NCBI GenBank assembly: GCA_002917075.1
Contig: NTMA01000037.1
Span: forward strand, 186,001-250,000
From: Hawksworthiomyces lignivorus
Taxonomy: Eukaryota; Ascomycota; Sordariomycetes; Ophiostomatales; Ophiostomataceae
Reading direction: 5' to 3'
Length of the DNA stretch: 64,000 nucleotides
In this document: piece by piece, positions 55,818-64,000 of the stretch
Numbering within the stretch: position 1 is the stretch's first letter
Layout of the letters: the number at the start of each line of letters is the position of its first letter
Notes under the pieces: generated by a model
Database searches by the model: none
The model's input: the letters and a program-made list of their open reading frames with translations, nothing else
Told to the model about the DNA's origin: nothing
Program-made: the position numbers and the translations under genes

Positions 55818-56642
55818 GGCTGCGCTGAACAAATGAAAACGAGGCTGAAAATATGCAGAACAAGGAGACGACAAAAGAAGAAAAAAATACCAAAGAAAAT
55901 GAGTCTTGTTGTGGCTCTGCGCTTAAAATGCAGCTCGTTGTTAAACTCTACCTAAGGTTGCAGGGCAAAAAAAAAAACTGTTATCGCTGATAAGAGAGAA
56001 GAAAGAAAGTTAACACCCCGCAAAAGACCTTTCTAGTCCAAATTTTTTTTTAATATGCATAACTTCTATAATACAATGCTGACAAGACAGCATCTCCAAA
56101 TTCTTCTTTAATTTTCGAGACTAGATCAACGGATTCTTTAGTTGGCTCAGCACGTCTGGCATGGAATTCAATAGATGTGTTTTAAAGGCATTTTAGAGCC
56201 TAGCGTGATAGTATCTTTATTAGAGCTGATTTGCTTTTCTGGTTTTGAATATCCTACCAACAGAAAGCTAGCCAGACTTCGACTTAATGGCAAAGACAAA
56301 AATTCCACCGCCCATCCTATTGAAATATAACATACAAAAATTAATACCCGTACTGTGTCTGCTTATGCGACATGCCCCATTTTCCAAGTTGCCTTTCCCA
56401 TGATGCGCCGGTTCGCTCTGTGCAATTCAAATCATAAAAGGAGTGTAAATGAAGCCAGGAAAAGGGCTGAAGAGCAAAAGAAATCAAAAACAAAAAAACA
56501 AAACAAATTATCTATGCACTTGTATATGTAGAATATGTGAAGGAGTGTGTGAGAGGTGCTTATGTATGTGCGTATTCCAGTTTGCTGGCGTGGTAAAAAC
56601 AAAGAAAAAAAATAAGCATATCATCTTCCGCATATGGTAGAC
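55818..56642. other. upstream region of ACL4 and 3' flank of the TRP-like gene
   Basis: 825 bp of AT-rich DNA. An AAATTTTTTTT tract near 56040-56052 resembles the element noted upstream of PUF6/GIR2. No gene is seen. Confidence 0.4.
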
Positions 56643-59600
56643 TTAATGGTGTTCACCTTCGATTACTTCGGCTGAACTGCCAAGCAGATCTTGGTGACGA
56701 GTGGATTCGACTCGATTGATGCTGCCCTGCTGGACATAACCAATATTAGTTGACCGTTCGCCGCCTCCGTTTGATGATGAACCGTCGTGGATATCGGCTT
56801 GAGCATTGGATGATCCTTCGGAAAGGCGCCCCTGTTCCGAACTGCGGCGTTCAAACGGCAAGCGAGATACTCCTCCGCCGTCGCCGCCACTGCCACCACT
56901 GCCACCGCCCACGGCCTGAGGCGTAAGATACTGAGGGTCTTGGTACGGGTGAGCCGAAGGTGCGGCAGTTACCTCCGTTTCGCCTTCCGCCGGCGGATGC
57001 AGTGCTGGCAGACCCCTGCCTTCATATGACACCGGCCGTTTTGAGCTCCTCCGGGGTAGGCCTGGAACATCCGCTAGGATGGGAACATCTGGCATAGCAG
57101 GAATTCCGCCTTCGTTGTTGCCGTTGTTATTGTACGCGTGGCTGCTAGCAGCGTAACGGCTTGCCATGGATACGTTGCGGCTCGGCAGGCGGCTCGGCAT
57201 GTGGATGCTCTCTCCTGCATCAATGCTCGGCAGCAGCGGTGGAGTATCAGACACGCGCAAGAACCCAGGCTCATCAGTTGCTTCGCTCTCGTCGCCTGGA
57301 TTGCCATCTTCGTCCAGAAGCTCAGCCTCGCCCGGGTTGGATTCACCGCTGAGCCGGTTCCGGGTATGCTTGCTCCGCTTCTTGCTGGCCTGCTTGTCGT
57401 CTTCATCATCCGACTCGATCGGGCCATTGCGAATCACATTCATGGCCACAGGCACGCCAGGCGGAGGCCCCTCATCATCAAAATCGCCTCCGCGAGCCAT
57501 CATTGCAGGAGGCATTCTTGCACTTCGGACAACTTCAAAACCCTTGCCCTTTTCTTTGCTCTTGCCGCCGAGGAAGGTCCGGAACCAACCAGCTGCTGAC
57601 GCCATTGGGCCTGTTGGGTCGGCAGGGCCAGTACCAAGCTTCCTGCCTGGAGCATCTGAGTTGAGGCGCTGGCCCCGTACGCCATAGTAGAAGTCAACTT
57701 CACGAGTAGAGTAGTCTGTCCGAGGCGAGAAGCTGACACCTGGCGGAGCATAAGGCCCTGGTGTTGCACCTCGACTTTCTAGGTCGGCTGCGTCGCCTGC
57801 TGGGGGGCTGGCTGTGACAGCGGCACCAGCGTCTGCACCGGCGGTGGCACCAGCAATCACAGCGGCAGCAGGCGCCAGACCAGCAGGATTCTGCCCTGCT
57901 TGGGTCCAATCTCCGCTAGCCCATGAACCACGAGTCCGCTCAGCAGGGGAAGGCGCATTGTCGCGGTTGCTCACAGTCGGTCTTCTTGCTCGTCTCGGCT
58001 GGCGGTAATAAGGGTCTGCGGTTTCCACCGGCACAGCGCTTGCAAGAATTCCGCCGGCCGTCGTGGTGAGATTGGGCGATGGTAGGAAAGAATAGCTGCT
58101 CATCTCGCCTGTCGTAGTTGGCGTGAATGAACCGCCGCCGCTCTCCATATTGCGGCCCGGCGTCACTAGGGCACCGTCGACGCTAAAGTTATCGAGCGCA
58201 GACGAGCTGCGCTGGCCAGACTTGCCGGCCACGAGCACACCGATGCTGCCGGCAGACTCGCTCCGCAACCGACCGCCTGGCATGATAAAGCCCGCTTTGC
58301 TGGCTTCTTCGGAATCGAGCATGGCTGCACTAGAGAGCTGGCTCTGGCGAGACGTAGCTCCTGCACCCCGGCGCGGCATACGCCTCGACAACTGGCGCAT
58401 GCCAAAGATCTTGGACAGGCCGCCTCTAGTTTGTCCTGTGATATCATCGCCGCCGGCTCCGGCCATGCGCGCAATCACCTCCAGCACAGTCTGTATAGCA
58501 TTCAAGAAGAAACCAAGAATCAGCACACCAGCATGGATGACCAGGATAACATATCCGATCCAGCCTTTAGTGCCTTCCGTCACGCCGAGTGCCGGGATGA
58601 AGGCTATCATCAACATGATAGTGATGAAACGAAGAGTCGCGAAAAGCGTGTGATAGGCGTTCATCGATGACTGCCTGTGGAAGGGGAGGAAGGCATGCAA
58701 TGTGAGAATATGGATTACTTCGCAAATGGCCAAGAGAACGATCTGCGCGATGCCGGCGGGCTGCACGGCCCCAATGGCGATGCCGCGGACCAGAGTCAGC
58801 ATTAGCGGTATCAATGCATAGGCAGCAGCTTCATCCGAGTACGTGTTATACAATGAGCCGTACATGAGCAGCGTCGGCAGGTCATCGAACAAGACGGCAC
58901 GTGGTTTCGTGGAGATGATCAAATAGAGCAGCCACGCAGCAAAGCCAATAATCACCACAAGGGTGACAGCGGCGAGCGCGACCGTGTACGCGGGGGACTC
59001 CGGAGAGACGACAAACTGGAAGGTGGAGAGAGCAACGAGCGGGAGCAGGAAGTAATTGAACACGATGCGGATGAGATTGCCGACAGAGAAGGGCCAGTTC
59101 TTGGAGCGCAGGTCCTCCTCTGGGATTCTCTTAATAGAGCGGTACACCCACTGCACGCCAAATGCGATCTGGAAGAGAACCACAACAGCAACAATAGCAA
59201 CAAGCAGCCAGACCATCATGCCCGCCCAGATGTCTTCGACGAAGCCTATGCCGACAAGCTGTGCGACGTTCTGCAATCCATATTGACCGTTTGTATAGTA
59301 CACGCCGTCGACGACGCTCTCCATGGCTCTGCTGTGGCTGACAAAGTTCTGGTCGAACATCAGCGCAGACCAAGATGCCTGGCTGACAACGGGTTGGTAG
59401 AAGCCAGGATAGCTGAGAGTCAGGCTACCAGTCAACACGATAAACTGCAAGTACTGCAGACAGTCGCCGAAGCCTGGCGTCACCAGGCGGAGCAAATCCG
59501 GGTCACGGCCGTAGTTGGACGACCAGTGAAAAATATCGGTAGTGCCCCAGGGACTGTACATCCCGGCAAAGATAGTGGCAAAGCCAACTGCGAGCAGGAC

Positions 59601-60656
59601 CATCAAGGGGAGAAATTTCATCAACCATTCAAGGCCGCCAAGCGATGGCGTGACAGTGGCCGAAACACAACCAATGGTAGTAGAGGCGTCATTTCCGTAG
59701 CGAATGATAAAAGTGGCAGAAAAGGAAGTAAAGGCGTAAGACGTGGCGAACTTGTTGTGCATGGAGACAGATGGTAGATCGTAGTAGGGAACAAAGGAGG
59801 TGTTAAACACGGGACCAAGCGGACACGAGGCGTTGGTCAAGGAGAAGAGGCAAAAGTCTGTATCGTTGTTCCAAGGTTCATACGTGATCACGTCGATCTT
59901 GTTGTGCAGAGTAGTGAGCAATGGAGAAGCCGTAGTAGTGTCCGGCTCGCGAAGAATCTTGCCATCCGTCTGCGAGCTGTCATTCCAGAGTGAGCTGTTC
60001 CATGGCGGGAGGGGCGCAGAGGACAGCGAACCAGTGACATTCCCGTACATGGTCACGACCAAGTTGCGGCTGGCACCGTCTGCATTAAACGTAGCGTCGA
60101 CATACAGCGGAACCCACTGCAGAAGAACAGGATCATTGTTGAGGTAGTTGTCGGGCAAACAGTTCTGGAAGCCTACAGAAACGGCGGCCGCCGGCTGAAT
60201 GCCAAGACAAGCGAGCAGGACCAAGAGCATGGCGACGAGCAAATTTGATGCGGTGGCCGAATGCCGCCAAGAGCATCGCAAGCTCCGTGTCTGGGTCTGC
60301 GCAGGCCGCCGCGGTATTGGCTTTCGGTGTTGTATCCGATGCACGTCGTCAACAACGGAGAGAGTAGAAGAGATAGGGGATGAATCTGGCTGTTGCTGGA
60401 GAACGCATTTTGCAGAAGGATTCGGATGTATCGAGAGGGATGGCGAGGCTGTTGCGGCCATACGATGGCAAACCTGAGCTCCGGTATCTAGCATCCCAGT
60501 ACAACTGCGGCCAGACAACTTCGTGCTCCTACTTTGACGTCGGGGATGGTGCATTGCTGCGCGGGATATCGGCTCGCTGGCGGCAGGCAAAGATACGTCC
60601 AGAGCAGACCCGTATATGCTGCGGTCCATGTCCACAGCGCAGTACCGCCGCAGCAT
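56643..60656 (-). CDS. TRP-like membrane protein (ML-like plus TRP domain; Pkd2/Flc/SPRAY family)
   Basis: A fungal TRP-like protein, implicated in this family in calcium handling, cell-wall stress and flavin or heme carriage; the exact role is unknown. The open frame is 1,337 codons with no intron needed. A hydrophobic segment, NLLVAMLLVLLACLGIQPAA, at residues 139-158 reads as a signal peptide. The ML-like lumenal domain follows (about 159-335), with several N-glycosylation sequons. Nine hydrophobic segments lie between about 345 and 750, for example KFLPLMVLLAVGFATIFAG, MMVWLLVAIVAVVVLFQIAF and GYVILVIHAGVLILGFFLNA. The C-terminal 560 residues are Ser/Gly/Pro-rich and probably cytosolic. 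The first 137 residues ahead of the signal look disordered and basic. The true start may be an inner ATG (residues 10, 35, 55, 66 or 143). Confidence 0.88.
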   Translation of the reverse strand: MLRRYCAVDMDRSIYGSALDVSLPAASEPISRAAMHHPRRQSRSTKLSGRSCTGMLDTGAQVCHRMAATASPSLSIHPNPSAKCVLQQQPDSSPISSTLSVVDDVHRIQHRKPIPRRPAQTQTRSLRCSWRHSATASNLLVAMLLVLLACLGIQPAAAVSVGFQNCLPDNYLNNDPVLLQWVPLYVDATFNADGASRNLVVTMYGNVTGSLSSAPLPPWNSSLWNDSSQTDGKILREPDTTTASPLLTTLHNKIDVITYEPWNNDTDFCLFSLTNASCPLGPVFNTSFVPYYDLPSVSMHNKFATSYAFTSFSATFIIRYGNDASTTIGCVSATVTPSLGGLEWLMKFLPLMVLLAVGFATIFAGMYSPWGTTDIFHWSSNYGRDPDLLRLVTPGFGDCLQYLQFIVLTGSLTLSYPGFYQPVVSQASWSALMFDQNFVSHSRAMESVVDGVYYTNGQYGLQNVAQLVGIGFVEDIWAGMMVWLLVAIVAVVVLFQIAFGVQWVYRSIKRIPEEDLRSKNWPFSVGNLIRIVFNYFLLPLVALSTFQFVVSPESPAYTVALAAVTLVVIIGFAAWLLYLIISTKPRAVLFDDLPTLLMYGSLYNTYSDEAAAYALIPLMLTLVRGIAIGAVQPAGIAQIVLLAICEVIHILTLHAFLPFHRQSSMNAYHTLFATLRFITIMLMIAFIPALGVTEGTKGWIGYVILVIHAGVLILGFFLNAIQTVLEVIARMAGAGGDDITGQTRGGLSKIFGMRQLSRRMPRRGAGATSRQSQLSSAAMLDSEEASKAGFIMPGGRLRSESAGSIGVLVAGKSGQRSSSALDNFSVDGALVTPGRNMESGGGSFTPTTTGEMSSYSFLPSPNLTTTAGGILASAVPVETADPYYRQPRRARRPTVSNRDNAPSPAERTRGSWASGDWTQAGQNPAGLAPAAAVIAGATAGADAGAAVTASPPAGDAADLESRGATPGPYAPPGVSFSPRTDYSTREVDFYYGVRGQRLNSDAPGRKLGTGPADPTGPMASAAGWFRTFLGGKSKEKGKGFEVVRSARMPPAMMARGGDFDDEGPPPGVPVAMNVIRNGPIESDDEDDKQASKKRSKHTRNRLSGESNPGEAELLDEDGNPGDESEATDEPGFLRVSDTPPLLPSIDAGESIHMPSRLPSRNVSMASRYAASSHAYNNNGNNEGGIPAMPDVPILADVPGLPRRSSKRPVSYEGRGLPALHPPAEGETEVTAAPSAHPYQDPQYLTPQAVGGGSGGSGGDGGGVSRLPFERRSSEQGRLSEGSSNAQADIHDGSSSNGGGERSTNIGYVQQGSINRVESTRHQDLLGSSAEVIEGEHH

Positions 60657-63600
60657 GGTTCCGCAGCTGATGAGAAACTGAGCGAGCGTACAGAAGACGG
60701 AGGAAAGCTGTAAAAGACCAGTGAAAGAGATATGTCTAGCAAAGATCGAGAGGTAATCAGAGAGACTATCGGCGATCCTTCATCTTGGTCGAGAGAGCTC
60801 CGTCTGCCAAGGAGAGACAGAGAGAATAAGTATTTCAGTGGAAAGGTCTGGTCTCTACGGGGTCCGCTCGGTTTCGCTTCTGAGGCTGTTTCGCCGGTCT
60901 TGGCGAGGAATCTCGATGCGCTATCGCGAAGCACTTTCTCCTTATCTCGCCTGTGGGCGTCGAATCCGAGGGGGAAAACGGCGGACAATCCAAATTCGAG
61001 GAATGGTCGATTAAAGTTTGTTGGTCTTCGGCGTATCGTTGTGTGTAGCTTAAGCACTCCTCAATTTCGTAAATTAAAATGGGCAATTAATTAAAAAAAA
61101 GAAAAAGGGTAATAGTACCAGGAACTAAGAAAGGGAAACGAGTGAGGAGACGCGAAATTTGCCTGTGACAGACAAAGGGAACCGCGGAGATATACCACAA
61201 ATAGATATGAGAAGAAATAGAAGACGTAGAATATGAAGCAGAGACAATCACCAAAGAAGAGGAGAAAGAAAAGAAGGTCTAGATCTTGGGATGTCGTGGA
61301 AAAGCGAAGGGCAGGGGGGAAATTGGTAAGGAAATAAGTGAGAAAGGGAAGAGTAACGTTCCTGCCTTCCTTTAAACCTTCCTATCCTGTGCTGTCATAA
61401 ATCACTCCTTTAAAAAAAAAATACATAGAGAAGGAAGCAAGGTCCCCCCACCGGTGACTGACTTTCAGCCAATGGACCCGCCCAAGAAACACTGGTGCTA
61501 AGGAAGGAGATAGAAGGGAAAACGCCAAAAAAAAGCCAAAGGCGTCGCCCAGACCCGCAGAGCCAACTAAACAGCCTGCAGGACCGCAGAGCCACCACCT
61601 GGCCTCGCTGGCGTATCTTACCGTGCCTCTCGCTTGGGAGATAGTGATGCGAGCCCAGAAGAAAAGTGGGGTCGCCGGCTGTTGCATTTACTTAGAACAG
61701 CACGCCGTCTCTTTCTTGCTCAAGGCAGCAAAAAAAAAAAGTAATAAAAAACCACAATTAATATTGCTTTGCTGCATACTTTTGCGGAGCAGGCATTACT
61801 TGTTCAATAACTCGCTGTTCTTTCTCGTAACCCGCTCACTTTCTCTTACACATCCTCTCTCGACAAGCATAAGCCTATTATGTGTCTTCACGATTGCTGC
61901 TCTGTTATAATATGATTGCGTATCCAAACTTAAACGCGTCATGAACAGGATATATCCCTCCTCTGTTCTCCTCCTCTCATTCTTCTCTTTCTCTCCACCA
62001 TCCGCTCTCCCTTGGCCGCGACCGTGTGCTGTCAGTCTCGTATTCGTCGCGACCTTGTCTCTTGTTCCTAGTTTTTTTTTTTTATATCTTAGCGCCTAGT
62101 AATCGTGCGCAGTAGGGCAGTCCTAGCACCTCTGCCCGCTGTAGGATGATTCATCTGTACGCTGCAGCTCATGGGTATCAAGCTACGTATGTACTCCCGT
62201 ACGTTTTTCACACCTAGAGCTTGTTTTCAAGCGCATCCGTAAAATTGGCGTCCTCCTGCGCTCGCTTAGTTTCATATACGAGGTACTTCTGCCTCTCCTT
62301 GCCTGTTGCTCTTCCAGCGTTTTCTATAGCTGCCGCTGTCCCATGCAAGGGCTTTTTCTGTTGATTATTTTTCATCTCTTCTCCTGAGTGAGGCTTAGAC
62401 CCTCCTTGTCCCTGGCACACGAAACTACATCCTTTTCGTATAACTGTCTTGGCGCCCGCCGCTCCCGTGTCTCTTCTGTTCCCAATCTCCTGTCAGGGTT
62501 GGCATCCCGCCGTCCTGCCAGCTGGTTCTCCCGCGGTGGCGGCCTATGAGAAAACGCCTCTGCCTTCTCGCCGGATGACGAAGCATCTCCACACGAGCAT
62601 GATCTCCGCGTCTTGTTTTCTGTTGCATTCTTTACACAAACAAAATCCTCCGTCCCAATCTTCGCCCTTTCGGCCTACCTGTTTTCTGACTAGCAAAAGC
62701 ATCGGATTGTTTATGCGCATGTACATACAGGAATCATTCCCTCGTAGGGGTTAGGTGATACGGGACGGTGGTGCACACAAGGAGCGGTCGTCCTCGTATG
62801 CTTACTCGTACACGCAGATTGCATATCCTCCCCCCCCCGTACGTACACCGAACCAAGGGCCAGTAGCCGTGCTTCTTTTGCAATCGTCTTCTGTAGCCTA
62901 TAGCCAAGAGACATCCGGTTCGGCCTTCGCTCTAACACGCTGCGACGTGACGCGATCTATCGTCCTTTTTAGACCCACTGCAGCTTTCCTTCTGCGTCTC
63001 CACATCTGCAACCCCTTTTCTGCTTCCTGCTTGCCCTCTCGAGCTTTTGAGCCAATTTTATTCCCTGACTGAGAGGAACAGTCCCGTGCTTTTAAGGCTG
63101 AGAGAGACAGTACGACTGCGCATAAATGAAAACTGCCCTCATCCTAATTTCAACGTCATCGCACAGGACGTGCGCCCGTAGTGTGGTACTAATTTACGGA
63201 TATGCTTAAGCCAAAACAAACAAAACAAAAAACCTTGGCCAGACGGACGCTGGTTCTCTGATTCTTTTTTCTCGTCTGAGCACCAGAAAAAATACAGAAA
63301 TAGAATGCAACTACTGTTTCACCAGCTGCAGAAAATTCCCCGTGTCAGGGTATGGCGCTGTTAACTTAATAAGAACGATACGCCGTATGCGTACGGCAGT
63401 CGGGGTCTAAGGCGAAACGGAGCTGGCCGCCTAAGCCCAGCATGAAGCTATTGACAAATTCGGCGTAGGCTGGAGCTACTTTTACGACAGAGCTGCATGA
63501 GGTAAGTACGACGTATGTCGTTCACACATTGAAGGCCGTCAAACAGCGAAAGGAGAAAAAAGAACGCTTCCAACTCAAAGTGCTGAGCAAGGGGAGTGGG

Positions 63601-64000
63601 GGAAGCTTATTCTGTCGGCGGCCGGCAGTGACATTCCTTGCTGACTTCATTCGAAGATTTCCCAAGATGTGCTCCAAAGCGTGCTCGTATCTCCCAGATC
63701 TACGAAGTTCATGGCCCGCAAAAAAAAAAAAGAAGTAAATAAATAAAATTAAAGACAAAAATAAAAATAACCCCCCCCCCCCCCCCCAAAAAAAAACCTT
63801 GCCGGTGGATCGGTTTTCCAGATGATATCAATACGTGTTCAGGCGGGCAGAATGTGACGAGGAAGAGTCGCATTCGAAGAAGGACAGAATCAGTTGCGCC
63901 GCTTTTCGTATACCGCTCGTGCGTCCCAGCCACTGGCAACGGAGCGTTTCCATCGTACCGAGCTGCACATCTGTTTCACGACAGGGCGTCTCCTCGTATC
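60657..64000. other. terminal 3.3 kb without a supported gene
   Basis: 60.66-61.4 kb is purine-rich on plus, so pyrimidine-rich on minus, and fits the leader of the TRP-like gene. Beyond that only short low-quality frames occur on either strand. Homopolymers include T-runs near 62070, C8 near 62830 and C17-A9 at 63771-63796. The window may end in the upstream or downstream flank of a gene lying outside. Confidence 0.5.
63771..63787. repeat. C17 homopolymer followed by A9
   Basis: Seventeen C residues directly followed by nine A residues, preceded by an A/T-rich stretch. Such junctions are often misassembled, so the length should be treated with caution. Confidence 0.8.

Overview
The window is nuclear DNA from a filamentous ascomycete (Pezizomycotina). 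The order or species cannot be fixed from sequence alone; Sordariomycetes is my guess. Supporting signs are short GT-AG introns of 54-223 nt with CTAAC-like branch sites, a Zn2Cys6 regulator, an acetate kinase of the fungal type, a TRP-like membrane protein, GC-rich exons in AT-richer spacers, and polypyrimidine leaders in front of many start codons. I support 18 protein genes and two tRNA genes. There is no mobile element, CRISPR array, rRNA or clear secondary-metabolite cluster. Exon coordinates were worked out by hand from splice sites, and every spliced model closes in frame.

Layout. 1-4.3 kb is a long leader for a two-finger C2H2 regulator (4309-5166 +). Acetate kinase follows on the minus strand (6005-7337), then an unrecognised four-exon gene (9320-11005 -). 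A 4.8 kb gene-poor stretch leads to a phosphate-permease-type MFS transporter (15828-18629 +) with tRNA-Gly(GCC) nested in intron 3. Next are RIC1 (-) and TEX1/THOC3 (+), divergent; a seven-exon Zn2Cys6 factor (27579-30903 +); and a large methyltransferase-fold protein (31927-35181 -).

38-53.5 kb is dense with small housekeeping genes, mostly in divergent or convergent pairs: TMA22/DENR (+), borealin (-), RPN10 (+), TRAPP subunit TRS23 (-), RPB4 (+), a single-pass Cys-rich membrane protein (-), PUF6 (-) and GIR2 (+). Then come an intron-containing tRNA, read as Phe(GAA), the Rpl4 chaperone ACL4 (-) and a 1,337-codon TRP-like membrane protein (-). The last 3.3 kb shows no gene.

The genes do not form one pathway. 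TMA22, PUF6, GIR2, ACL4 and the tRNAs serve translation or ribosome assembly. RPB4 and TEX1 serve mRNA synthesis and export, RIC1 and TRS23 serve Golgi and vesicle trafficking, and RPN10 and borealin serve proteolysis and mitosis. I did not find a convincing new biological system. The best oddities are the tRNA inside a protein-gene intron, a start codon that exists only after splicing (TRS23), micro-exons of 20 and 22 nt, a methyltransferase fold whose SAM-binding motif looks degenerate, and an unusual tRNA with a hairpin intron.
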